A program made the translations under genes and the position numbers. Positions 33,091 through 44,504 of a stretch of DNA of 64,000 nt are shown here, piece after piece (the stretch's first letter is position 1; each line of letters begins with the position of its first letter). The notes below the pieces were generated by a model. It did no database searches. It saw only the letters and a program-made list of their open reading frames with translations, and had not been told where the DNA came from. Source of the DNA: Synaphobranchus kaupii (Eukaryota; Chordata; Actinopteri; Anguilliformes; Synaphobranchidae); NCBI GenBank assembly GCA_029718625.1, contig CM056380.1, positions 19,967,923-20,031,922 of the forward strand. The letters run 5' to 3'.

Positions 33091-36000
33091 ATTCACGCGG
33101 CGGCCATCTTGAAATCGAAAGTGAGGCTGAGGTGGGAAATTTCTGGAAGTGAATGTCAACAACAATGGCTTGGACTACCAACCTGGAGCTCTTGCCTAAA
33201 TCCGCTGTCAGTAGGCATACGATTGAAACTTGAGCTGACAAGGGGTCCCCAAAATACATTTTATTTTGTTTAAATATAGCTAGTATCTAACGTACACAGA
33301 TTTGCGATGCAAATCTTTCGCAAAATGCAACCTGCTGTGCTCATGACAGTGTTTCTTGTCAGTCATAGTTTTAGCATAAACTAGCCTAATTATGGTTACA
33401 TTTAATAGTATGGTTGTAAGCCAGTTAAACGCATTGTAGCCTAGTTGAGAATTACCGGGTTAAAATGTGTTTGTTTAGCATGTGCAAGTTTACTTGTCTT
33501 AGCCAGTGGCGTAGCGCAGTTTGTCGGGGCTCCCCCGCAAGGTTCACATCTGTCAACCCATACAGTTTTCCCATATAAAATACGGCTTTTCCACCTTTTC
33601 GAAGGTAGCCTATGCGGGCGTATAAGGTTAATGATACGGGAAATCTAGTCTAATACGTTTCACCCCCCCCCCCCCAACGTTTCCAATATAATTAATTAAA
33701 TCGCTGCAATCGCATTTTCTCTCTGCTATTCGGTCGTGGGAAAAGCAAGTAGCGGCATCAGATCGAATGATCTAAAAATGCACGAACCACAAAGATGCAG
33801 TAGCGTCTAGGCTATCAAAGCTGTTATGTAAGCTATAAAAAAAGTGGCACAAGCTCATGCAACACGACTCGAATTTAGGAAATTGGGATATGTATCTCCT
33901 GCACTGGGTTGTGTGTGGGGTAAATCATGTGGGGTGTCTGACTGTTTAACTGTTTTAACTGAATTTACACGGTCATTATTATGTGAAAAGCTAAATACAG
34001 GAATATTTTAAATAAACTTGAATCAGACAAATAACTGTGGTGGCTAGTGATTTTAATAGATACACTGTTCTATCAGGTTTTTGGTTAAGTGGGTGGTTTG
34101 TGGTAAAGTGGGACACTTTTTGGCAAATTGTTCTTTAAACTATCAAAGTGAGTCAATATCTACTCAAATGATTTTTTTAAATAGTTAAATAAGGCCTTAC
34201 AACATTCTTATGGTGAAATAACGTTATAATTTGTTTCTAAATAAATGCTATATACCTCTAAACACCATCTGACACCCATCTTTACTGAAGTGTAACATTC
34301 AGGTTGGGTGGGACACTTTTGTAGACAACGTGGGACACTAGCCTATTTTATCATTAAAACGCATTATTGTGCAAGTGATAAAAACCAGTGTTTATTCATA
34401 TAAAACTTTCTCTCTCTGTGGTCAGGCTTGGAGTGAAAATGTCATGGGGAATTGCATCTCTATTCATGAAAAACATCCCTGTCACTCTCCTATGGAAGAG
34501 TAATAACCATAATGTTGTTACGTACAGTTGAGATCGGAAGTTTATATACACTTAGGTTGAAGTCATTAAAACTCTTTTTTAACCACTCCACAGATTTCAT
34601 GTTAGCAAACTATAATGTTGGCAAGTCAGTTAGGACATCTACTTTGTGCATGACACAAGTAATTTTTGCAACAATTGGTTACAGAAAGATTATTTCACTT
34701 TTAATTCACTATATCACAATTCCCGTGGGTCAGAAGTTTACATACACTGCCTTTAAATTATTTATTTTTTTAAATATTCGGTCGCATATCCTTTGCATGC
34801 CATGACTTTCTGATGTCTGTGACCCAACAACATGAAAAGACTCTTGATATCTTATTTTCTGGTACTCTTACAAGCGATACTATAATGTCTCTGCATTTGA
34901 ATGGATCTCTATGGGAATTGGGGGGTGGGACTAGATTTAGCTGTAAATTACACTGGAACAGTATGGAAACACATGGTTGGCAAAATGGCCGTAAGTCATC
35001 AAGGGTCTGAGGTATCAAACAAGCCTTATATCATCACTCTGCTGCCAGATATGCAGTAGATATCGATGGATAACTTTAAGGGTGGTTTCTCCTACATCAT
35101 TTAAAAAAAATATTTAATTTGTCATCATGCTTACAATTAACTTTCTTGTGCCAGGCAGTTTGATAATTAACAACACGCCCACAACTATGATGGCACACCA
35201 ATAAAAACCTTTATTTAATGTGAAGTAGATGTTGAGCAATAACACAATAACAATTGTTGTGATTGCCTTTCAAAATTGACACTGTAGCCACAAGCTTTTA
35301 AGTGTCCCACTCAACCTGAATCCACACTCCTACTTGCTTCAGCAGTGACCAGAGTGATATTTTCGGTAGCTTTATTCAGCTGCACATTTTGTGTGAGGCT
35401 AACGTTAGTTATCTTTTTGCCTTGTAGCCCTTGCTTGTCTATCAACACATAGCTTACAGTCAAATATTAAAATCTCAAATGAATAAATCAGACTATGGCC
35501 CTCCGTGCCCGGGGGAACCCCCGCACCGCGGGGGCTGCGAAGGTGTCCGCTACGCGTATTGGTCTTACAGCTTGTTAGCTAGGTCGGTAACGCTAGCTAT
35601 CTCCTGGCAGACATGTCAAAGCGAAGTGCAAGACGGGGCAAACGGCTCGTTCTGTCTTTACCTGGCTTGCGATTGTGTTGTGTTCGTATTGCTTGTTACT
35701 TTGTGTGCTAATGCTAGATCATCCAATGCAATGGTTTCACAGTCAGGAGTGAGGAATGTGTTATGAGATCATTTCGTTCAATGCGAAAAAATGAGACCCC
35801 TTACATGATGCAGGTAGCTGGTTAGCTAACAAACGTAGCTGTTACTGAAATATTCAAATATAACCACATATCAGCAACATTTAGCCGGTATAACCAGTTC
35901 ATATGAATTCTTTATGCTAGCGTTCGTATGCCAGAAGAAGGGTCAGTGGAAGGCAACAATATGAACATATTCATTGCAGCATTGGATAACTTAGTGAAGT

Positions 36001-36417
36001 ATCAATCCCATAATAAAGTTACCATTACATTGTAAACAATCGTGTCTGTATTTTCATTATGTTTGCACTGTTTACCAGCTGGGTATGCCGTTATTCTGGC
36101 TACAAGTTAATGAATCACCACGAGCTAGCATTAAAAACTAAGTAGTGTTATACTCCCCCATTACCGAAACCGTTTTTAAAAGGAAAATTTATGACCAAAG
36201 AAATATATTTGTCTGCATTACGTTTACAGTCTAGCTCTTTTTTGGCTGTTGAAAGTACACGGCAAGTGTCCCAGTAACAAGAAAAATCTGGGCAACTAGT
36301 CAATGTACAGTAGGCTACAATAGCCTGAAATACTGCTACGCTCAAACACTTCCTGGATTTTCCCACCTCAGCCTCGTTTTCGTTTCGTATAATTCCAAGA
36401 TGGCGTCTCGCGTGAAT
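33091..36417. mobile_element. Large TIR element of unknown family, nested
   Basis: Left end ATTCACGCGGCGGCCATC and right end, inverted, AATTCACGCGAGACGCCATC. Similarity continues through GAGGCTGAGGTGGGAAA and GGAAGTG, about 65-70 bp in all. Inside are GTGGGACAC-type repeats (34,105, 34,312, 34,330), a Sleeping Beauty-type copy at 34,525, and a CpG-rich patch at 35,500-35,760. No transposase frame found. Exact termini and duplication are uncertain. Confidence 0.6.
34525..35092 (+). mobile_element. Sleeping Beauty-type Tc1 copy, left repeat plus fold-back unit
   Basis: Starts CAGTTGAGATCGGAAG after TA (34,523). The left IR/DR runs to the inner repeat GTGGGTCAGAAGTTTACA at about 34,725. Then comes the unit with CATTTGAATGGATCTC and AATTGGGGGGTGGGACTAG, ending near TTTCTCCTAC. 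The right inverted repeat is missing, so the element is truncated. It supplies the uninterrupted version of the IR that is split at 7,975. Confidence 0.8.
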
Positions 36418-36838
36418 TGAGTGTATGGGGAGTGAACCCCTCTGTTCAAAGTGAACAGCTGAATTAAATAGAGCTGTACTACAGTAGAGGCACAGTACAC
36501 TGTACTACATAGAGGGGTTCAATTCCAGTTGTTGGGGACCAAAATGTTTTCTGATTTTTTCTTATACATTTGTTGAAGTGAACTTATTACTGATGTAACA
36601 GTAACTGACATGTAATTTATGATTTATTAGCATTTCATAAAAAATATGACTAACAGGCAATTATGGTTAATTGGTATAATTATAAAGAAAAACAAGTCAT
36701 CATATAAAATGTACACATGGCATTCACAAAACCGCATAATCCGCTTAGGAACAGAGGTTGAGGTTTTGCATAGCAAACATGTGGCAGGAGTTTTGTTTTC
36801 TTGAAAACTGGTGTTTCCGATATTTTGACCGCCCCCTG

Positions 36839-37980
36839 TATTTCCTACAATGAGCAGAATCATCAGAAAATTTTTGTAGATGACAGGAGGCGTAACTGCT
36901 CCTGCAGCCAGCTTAGCTGTGTATAATGAACAAAAAGTGACATGACTGTGCCTTGGGGAGCACCTATATGTGTTAAGATGGTATCTTATAAAACATGACT
37001 AGGCAGTCTTAGCCATTGAGGCCTACTTGTAAGATAGTCTTGAATCCACAATATTCTGGATGGGTGTAAGTGCATGACTTGTAGTTTTCTAGCTAGTAGG
37101 TGTGGTTGAGTCATGTTGGAAGCACTGGGAATGTTGTAGTAGTTTATTGATCCCACAATGGGAAATTTCTTCTTCAATCATTATTAAACTCCAGTAATAC
37201 ACAGTAAATATAAACAGAAGACATTGGATAATATGACACAAGATAATACATGTGTACATCATTACAGGGAAGCCAGACCAGAGACGGGATCAGCTATTCT
37301 TTTGTTCTTTATTAAAGTGGACAGTGATACAATTTGCAGCAGGTTGTGCATCTGTCAGGTTGCAAAGTTGAATTTCCCTGCAGAATGGAACGATGCATCT
37401 GTTAAAAAAAATAAAAAATCAATAACAGTGTAAGTACAATAACATTTAAAAAGGCTCTTTGTCGTGATTCACACAGATTGCCATGTCATCATATTTCATA
37501 TTTAATACAGGACAATAACTTAAGACGTTCGTACAAGTAATCATTGCCAATAATGGCATTGCATGTTGACTATCTGTAATTATATTTGAAATTTCATTAA
37601 TTGATTCTGATTGTGACTAAAAAAGCATGAACTGGCTCACTCCCAGTCACGTTTATATTCTTTATAGATAGCGTTGGGGATCCAAGGTTGCCATTGCTTG
37701 GGTGACTATTGACTGACCAGGCCAAAAGGATCCATTTATCACCCCCTCTTCCACAAAAAACATTGGTAGCTAGTAAGCTACAGTAGGGGGCTCACGTTAC
37801 AAAAATAACGTTAACGTTTCATTAGCAACACACATAAAACTGATGTTAATTGAAGTGCTAATGTTTGTAAAACAAGCAATCTATCATATTGTATATAAAG
37901 TATGTCGTTACTTAGCCGCCATTAGACAAACACTAATGGCTAGAAAGCTAGCTACTACTTACCTTTGCTTATGTTAGCTA
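36839..37980. other. Unassigned intergenic DNA
   Basis: No gene seen. TTTATTGATCCCACAATG plus GGAAATT at 37,144 resembles the 3' tail of several fish LINE/SINE families, and its inverse-like GAATTTCCCTGCAG lies at 37,371. Otherwise AT-rich with no supported feature. Confidence 0.45.
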
Positions 37981-38011
37981 GTTACATTACACATGCATTA
38001 TGATTCATGTA

Positions 38012-38417
38012 AACGACACGGGAAACGTTTCGACACTGGAAACGTTTTTGGTGCCTGTTACTTCGAGAAGAGTCTTCCTGCAGACATCCACCGTGAGGCC
38101 CCACGTCATCATATATATATACACCGCACTGCATCGTTTCGACAAGGGAAACGTTTTCGTTGCCTGTTGTGCGAGAGTGCTTCCCCAGAACCACTCCAGT
38201 AATGCGGACATTACTGTGAATGAACGCGGTTGAATTCGCCTTGGCTACGTTTGCTGCGCTACAAATAAACATAGCAATGGAAAAAAACAGCACACAAGTT
38301 AGTAACATTAGTGCTAATTTGCTAACGTGAGCTAGCTAGACAACGCCTAGTATTAAGTTAAACTTAAAGTTGTCTGCTGTTTCAATAACGTTTCCCGTGT
38401 CGAAACGATTCCGTGCG

Positions 38418-38460
<43 letters not shown>

Positions 38461-38546
38461 CCGCACTGCATCGTTTCGACACGGGAAGCACTCTCGCACA
38501 ACAGGCAGTGAAAACGTTTCCCGTGTCGAAACGATGCAGTGCGGTG
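38012..38546. repeat. Inverted CGTTTCGACACGGG motif cluster with perfect palindrome
   Basis: The motif occurs at 38,015-38,045 (degenerate), 38,123-38,180, 38,385-38,425 (inverse) and 38,461-38,546. At the last site, CCGCACTGCATCGTTTCGAC and bases to 38,487 are repeated inversely without mismatch at 38,518-38,544, giving 27-bp arms and a 30-nt loop. A (TG)n-(TA)n microsatellite lies at 38,419-38,460. Blocks such as TGCCTGTTGTGCGAGAG are shared between arms. Confidence 0.8.
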
Positions 38547-38889
38547 TATATTGGGATGGCAGGTATGCCATCCGCCAAGTTACAGCTTGACGGGGCATGC
38601 CCCATACCTATACAGCACTGAGAGTTTGGCACTTTTCAGGGTTTCCTACAGAAGTAACCACAATGACCATAGACTCTCAGCCCTTAAAAATATTAACTTC
38701 TGTATGTTCTGACCTCATGTAACCACACAGCATTCAGGTACAACTTCACACATCCACACAATAAAGCCCCAAACTTGGGTTATTTTGCCGTTTTTCTCCT
38801 TCTTCTTCTTCCTATGTTTCCTGTCAAACTGCCTGCCTCCGTCGCGATGTTATCCAATGGGGAGAATTATTCTTTGAGGGTATGGTCTG
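38547..38889 (+). repeat. Dispersed repeat, copy 2 (compare 975-1,258)
   Basis: ATTGGGATGGCAGGTATGCC, then CACAATGACCATAGACTC and TGACCTCATGTAACCACAC in the same order as copy 1, with one extra ~25-bp block after CAAGTTACAG. It abuts the palindrome on the left and a hAT-like element on the right. Confidence 0.65.
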
Positions 38890-39267
38890 CAGTGTTTCCC
38901 CTAGATTTTTTTTCAGGCCGGGCGGTGAAAGTGCGCCATTTTGCATAGAGGCGGAAACTATAATTACACCCTCATAATATCAGCGCTGCCTTTGAAAATT
39001 TTAATTAAGCCTAACGAGAAACCGAAGCTGTTTTGGCAAGGGTTTTTCCAGATGCTATTTTGATCATTCCCGCATTCTGCGGTAAGGGAAATATTGCAGC
39101 TACATAAAAAAAAATAAAAAAAGATTATATAAAAAAAAAAAAAAAGCATAATATAAATTTTAATTTTTTTCATTAAAATAATTTATTTTCCCTCTTGTCC
39201 AAGCCGGGCGGCACGTGAGTTTGGCCGGGCGGGCCGCCCGGCCAAGATAATGGTAGGGGAAACACTG
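38890..39267. mobile_element. hAT-like MITE, 378 bp
   Basis: Ends CAGTGTTTCCCCTA and TAGGGGAAACACTG, with further inverse similarity via GGCCGGGCGG near both ends. GGTCTG directly precedes the element and overlaps its last base at the other side. A clean 8-bp duplication is not seen. The interior is A-rich, non-coding. Confidence 0.7.
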
Positions 39268-39365
39268 GTCTGTATACCTGCTCATCAAGCTTATCGCCTA
39301 ATAAAAATGCTTCATACTAATGTTTTTTAATTTTAATATAGCTAATGGCTTCATGCTTTCCAAGA

Positions 39366-40004
39366 AGCTACTGTGGCCTAATGGCTAGAGTTGCGGTCTC
39401 TCACACACAGGATTGTAGGTTCGAGCCCAGCAGGGCACGTACTTATTTTTCACAAAAACAATGTGCAACTGTTAAGTACTTTTCATTTCTTAGACTGTTA
39501 TTATTTTCACATTAACACATTAACATATTTTTATTGCAAATGTTTCACTTGTATTTCACTTGTACTATATCACACCCTCCCCAAACCGGACGCTCGCTCT
39601 TGTCTGGTTTGGGGAGGGTGTTACGCTTTGCTCTTGCGGTCATGACTGACTGACTGTGGAAACCGAACCTCAACGTACCCTTGCCTCGGCAAGCAATTTC
39701 TTTATTCATTAATTTCTTGACTTCAGCTCTGTTCACTTTATCCTTTTCACACAACACAATGTCACCATAAAATTAACTACTAGGACAATTAAGAGTTTAC
39801 GATAATAGCCTACATTAAGAATTGATAATAGCCTCCTATAAGCTGCAATCCTTTAAGAGATTGGATTTATAAACCGCCAATTCCCCAAACATATCTGATT
39901 CATGGTTAGTCACTTTAAAAAAACAACAAAAAAAAAACAATAGCCTCCGAATGTGGCTCTAGTCTACGCTACTCTGCAGATAAAGTAACTTACTGCAAAC
40001 ACTC

Positions 40005-40036
<32 letters not shown>

Positions 40037-40335
40037 AAAAAGAAGAAGAATAATCTCTGGTATGTACTTTTTTAGTAGTATCTATTGTTTTATTTCTGGC
40101 TAAGATTCCTGGGAAATATGCATTGTCCAATTAAGCTTGTTAGCCAACGTTACTGTTGCCAGAGAAACGTCAGTCTGCTTCTAGTCAGGAAGCAGATACA
40201 AGCTAGGCTACTAGGAAGCGAATCAACATGCCTTATAGCCTACATTCATTGCACTACAGAAAACTAAACTTAACCTAGCTGTCCGGTACCAAAACATTTC
40301 CCGCAGGTAACGTTCTACACTACCGGAAAAAAAGC
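39366..40335 (+). repeat. tRNA-headed repeat, copy 2
   Basis: The head 39,366-39,440 has GTGGCCTAATGGCTAGAG (A box) and GTAGGTTCGAGCCC (B box). Body blocks match the copies at 4,345 and 40,448: TTTTTATTGCAAATG, CTGACTGTGGAAACCGAACC, ACTTCAGCTCTGTTCAC, GTTTACGATAATAGCC, CATATCTGATTCATGG, ATTCCTGGGAAATATGC. The body includes a near-perfect hairpin at 39,573-39,620. This copy shows the unoccupied target of the hAT inserted in copy 3. Confidence 0.75.
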
Positions 40336-40447
40336 CAAAGACGTTTCCAATATTAACTGTTCAATGTTTCACTTGTAGCCTATTTCACTAGTACTACAGC
40401 GAAATGGTGAAAGTCAGACCGACACTGACAAATGGCCTATATCACGT

Positions 40448-41950
40448 GATATGGTCTTCTGGGTAGCGTCAAGCCTTAGTATTGCGAGAGACGTGGGTTC
40501 GTACCTCGCCTGGTTGATATTAAAGTGTAATTTCATTTTGGACTCAAACATTGTGCACATGTTCTGGTTTTTTCATGCAAGAATGTTTTTTTTTTTTATT
40601 GCAAAGGCAAAGACACATTTACAATATTAACTGTTTCACTTGTAGCCTGTTAAACAATTCAGTCACTGGACACCACGACAGGACAGTAATGCAATAGGCT
40701 AGCTAACGTTATGGGAACAGGCATCCCATGGCCATTTGTCAAGCAAAGAAAAAAGTTTCAATGCAGAATATCATCTGGTTAACGTCACGTTCTTGCATTA
40801 ATGTAAAAATGCCATTGGCTACATGTTTTAATCTCACACAAATGCCGACAAAAATATTTGTCTGTGTGGAGCGTGCTGTCCATTGCGCCGCGCTTATGTC
40901 TGACTCACTGTGGACAGTGGCGTTTCTAGACTCTGGGGGGCCCCAGGCAAAGAAGACCATTGAGGCCCTCCCTCCCCACACACACGCCCCATCAGCCCCC
41001 ATAAAAATGCATTCGGTCAATTGTGCCATTCAAAAATAATCATTTATTAAAAAATAATAAATAACAGTAGTACAAAAGAAGGAGCAACAACATCTACAGT
41101 ATGTAAAATCAAACCGGAACATCAAATAAAACAAAACATTTTTTTCTGCCGTTCTGAGACGTTTAAGGGGGTTTATAGCTGTCATTGCAAAATGTTCCAA
41201 TACATGTGTGGCCATCGGAGGCCCCCTTTTCCCACATATATTTTGGGGCCCCAAACATTTGCCTGGTTTGCCTGTCCTGACGAAACGCCTCTGACTGTGG
41301 AAACCGAACCTTCAACGCTTGCCTCGGCCAACCTTTCTTTATTATGTCTTCATTCATTTGTTCACTTCAGCTCTGTTCAGTTTATCCTTTTCACACATCC
41401 TTTTAACACAATGTCACCATGAATTCAACTACTAGGAAAATTAAGAATTTACGATAATACATTAAGAATTGACGATAGCCCACTATAATCTGCAATGCCT
41501 TGAGAGATCAGGTTTATAAACCTCCAATTCCCTAAACATATCTGATTCATGGTTAGTCACTTTAAAAAAATTACTATAGCCTCCGAACATTGCTCTTGTC
41601 TACGCTACTCTGCAGACAATGTATCTTACTGCAAACATGTATCTTACTTTTCATTATAATAATAATCAGAAGAATAATCTCTGGTAATACTTTCTTAGTA
41701 GTACCCTATCTATTGTTTTCCTGCTGGCTAAGATTCCTGGGAAATATGCATTGTCCAATTAAGCTTGTTAGCCAACGTTAGTTTTTCCAGAGAAACGTCA
41801 GTCAGCTGCTAGTTAGGAAGCAGGTACAAGCTAGGCTACTACTACTTATACATCTATTGCACTACAGAAAACTAAACTAAACCTAGCTACATGGTCCGGT
41901 ACCAAAATATTTACCACAGACAACGTTAGACTATACTACCGGGGAGAAAT
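40448..41950 (+). repeat. tRNA-headed repeat, copy 3, interrupted by a hAT element
   Basis: The head 40,448-40,522 (TGGTCTTCTGGGTAGCGTC, GTGGGTTCGTACCTC) is followed by the same body as copy 2, about 112 bp downstream and in the same orientation, making a near-tandem pair. It retains about 300 bp between the head block and CTGACTGTGGAAACC that copy 2 lacks, but which copy 1 also has. The hAT insert occupies 40,915-41,293. Confidence 0.75.
40915..41293. mobile_element. hAT element, 379 bp, exact 8-bp target duplication
   Basis: Ends CAGTGGCGTTTCTAGAC and, inverted, CAGAGGCGTTTCGTCAGG. Flanked by ACTGTGGA at 40,907-40,914 and 41,294-41,301. The uninterrupted site GACTGTGGAAACCGAACC is seen at 39,652 in the neighbouring repeat copy. 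The interior has GGGGGGCCCCAGGCAAA and its rough inverse CCCCAAACATTTGCCTGG, typical of this hAT group. No transposase. Confidence 0.93.
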
Positions 41951-43005
41951 CAGCAAAGGTATTATGCTGTGATGAAGTTCGGCAGCTCGTAGCCCAGACA
42001 TGGAAGCTTGGAGTTACGCATCCGACAAGCCAGTGTTGAATAGCCTGACGTTATTTCTATAGAATACTAATACGCCTATTTCACAACTGTATTTCCATAT
42101 TTTAGGCTGTATGTATTTCTTTCAGATACAATGTGTTTGCGTCTAGCATGCATGTCTCCATATAGACTTGGTTAATTAATTTACATGCTTCTTCATGATC
42201 CATAGTTCAGGTGGTGCTGTTCATTGTATTTCATTAGACATTAAAAACCGCTCATCTACAAACTCTTTTAATGTAATTGTGGGCTATCGGTAATAGGAGA
42301 AATGTTAACATTCTCGTCAGTAGAGGTTACGCGAATGTCTGCATGCATTTATTTGGAATGCATGTACTGTTCTGTATACATGTCTCTCTCGATGACATTA
42401 TCTTCATGCATTGTTCATCATTAGTTAGCTACCAAAAATAAGTGATATCTGAACAAAAACGTCTCCGACGTAAAAAAAGCCAAGTTACTCACGCATAGCC
42501 TACAGAGCGCTGTCTATAAGTCCTTAATTCCAACTTGCAAAAGCTAGGCCTGTCTTTAAAAGTATTGATATCAAAATGTGGCCAAGTTACAACTAACAAT
42601 ATTGCTTATCGTAGCTCACACTAAATAAACTAGCTATATTCCAAAGCAATGCTATCCAAACTTTCCTAAATTATATAATGCAACTTGGCCCTGTGTTTCT
42701 TCATCTTACCATCTCAAGAGAATGTGGTCTGTATGAAACTACAAAATGCGAATAATTTATAGTGGAAATACTCAACAAAGTTCAAATTCAACAGAAAAAT
42801 TACTACACTATAGGGCATGTTTGAATAATTGTCTGCATCCACTGCTTTGGGTCTATGAAAAGCACAGAATGAATAAAATGTATTATTATTATTATTATTA
42901 TTATTATGTATTTATTTGGAATATTTGGATTTCTGTCAACTTGTGTGGTCCTATAGAGCATAGATATCCTTGTGTTCAAAAATTCTTATAACTAAAACAA
43001 AATAT

Positions 43006-43755
43006 TGTAGGATATCTAATATTTCCCCCCTTCTCTCTATCTCTGTCACTCTCTCACTCTCACCCCCCAACATCAAAGATAAGCCAGTCTTTGTCATAAA
43101 TGACCCCTCCCCCCCCCCCCCCCTCCCCCATACCTTAACCCAATCAGGACAGGGATGGTCTTCCTGTGGAGGTATTTTATGAGTGTACCGCAGAAAAAGA
43201 AGTTAGTCAGTTTGGAGTTTGTTGGTGAAGAAGTCATTCTTTTTGGTTCATCGTGCGTTTCCGTTTGTTCCTGTTCAGCTGGAGGGTAAATAATTTGGCA
43301 ATTTTTGGCTTATCTCTCTCTTTACTGGTATTTCCTAATTAATGTCTGGTTTAATGCCTTCACTTTTGTGAATTATAAGTAGTCAGCCTACATTCCTTAG
43401 TGAATGTATGATTTCAATTCATTATTCCAATTGACTGTTTTCGCTTAATAAAATTTATTTAATCTCAAGACCTGATTTAGACCTTGTTTTGGCTTGTTGG
43501 TTGATCCACCAGGTTACTGTTCGACTTACCTATCAAAGAATTCGGCGATTTAATTGATGATTGTCATTTTTAATAATAATTATTAAATTAAATAATGTAA
43601 AACTTATTTTGAATGTAGGTTAAGTGAGGGGTTCTAGCACGCAATATCGCTTGTGTTCAGTATTCAGAGTGCCGAACGTTTTAACAAGGGTATTGACTGT
43701 TGGAACCGCTGGATTCAGATAATACACATTTTACCTAGTCCTCACTTACTCGACA
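43006..43755 (+). mobile_element. Solo LTR, 750 bp, ATAT target duplication
   Basis: Begins TGTAGGATATCTAATATT and ends CACTTACTCGACA. ATAT flanks both sides (43,002-43,005 and 43,756-43,759). The copy of the host element at about 63,130 lacks exactly this segment. It contains a C-run at 43,107-43,123 and AATAAAATTTATT (polyadenylation-like) at about 43,447. TG..CA ends plus a 4-bp duplication suggest a Gypsy-type LTR. Confidence 0.8.
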
Positions 43756-44096
43756 ATATCATAACTATTATTAACTATTATTATGTTAAGAAAATCAGTA
43801 CTATTACTTATTTGCCATCATCTGACCCACAAACATGTCTGGATACATTTGTAAAAATGCTATATGTACACTATTTTAAAAATATGACTTATTTTTCCCG
43901 GCATTTATTTATTCATCCCCCCTTTCTCTATTGTACATGATGTTTCTTGATATAAATGTCTGCTTGTGAATTGTAAAGAAATCTGTAGCAACAGTTAACA
44001 TTTTAAAACCTGTACATTTTCTAAAGTAGACTTGCCAACATATCCATATCCTTTCTGGAGTGTAATTATTCATCAACTGTTAAAAAGATTAATTGA

Positions 44097-44504
44097 GCCG
44101 TCGCGGTAGTACAGCGGTAAAAGCACCGACTTTCAGTCGGTGCGGTTGTGCTCCGAGGATCGGGGTTCGCGCCCCGGTCCTGCCAGATCCGAGCATGGCC
44201 GGCGCCCCGTGGAAGCAGCAATTGGCTGCTTCCGGGTGGGGGGAGGGGCTCGGAGAGAATCACTGTGCATAGAACGGCCCTGGGCGAGTTGGAACTACGG
44301 TCAGGAACCTTGGAGGAGTCGCGCCCTGAAGAGGGCGTGGCGATCTCCGTCCTACTGCCGGCTGACAGGGCTGTGCAGCGGTGATTCTCTAGTGGTTACT
44401 ACGGGGGGAATTGAATTAGAATAGGGGTTCAATTGGCTACTAAATTGGGAGAAAAAAAAAAGGGGAAAAATCAGAAATAAATTTAAAAAAATAATAATAA
44501 TAAT
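44097..44504 (+). mobile_element. tRNA-derived SINE
   Basis: The head 44,097-44,184 reads like a tRNA: GCGGTAGTACAGCGGTAAAA (A box), anticodon stem ACCGACTTTCAGTCGGT, B box GGGGTTCGCGCCCC and a terminal TGCCA. The body is GC-rich, and the tail has GGGGTTCAATTGGCTACTAA and an A-rich/AAT end. Flanks ATTAATTGA (44,088) and AATCATTGA (44,505) look like the target duplication, and copy B of the host element lacks this insert. Retroposed through a LINE. Confidence 0.88.

Larger units (their letters stand above)
32765..36838. mobile_element. Tc1/mariner-size TIR element containing two nested elements
   Basis: Ends CAGGGGGTGGACACAG (32,765) and, inverted, CAGGGGGCGGTCAAAA at 36,838, each bordered by TA. 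CGGAAACACCAG follows in both ends. Its own sequence is only the outer ~330 and ~420 bp; the middle is occupied by the TIR element at 33,091-36,417. No transposase. TA flanks and size suggest a mariner-type MITE. Confidence 0.7.

Noticed and set aside
33501..33690. hAT element starting CAGTGGCGTAGCGCAG
   Set aside because: Only one possible end is present; no inverted partner or duplication found.
44097..44184. Genuine tRNA gene
   Set aside because: The cloverleaf-like head continues into a GC-rich body and an AAT tail with flanking duplications, so it is a SINE.
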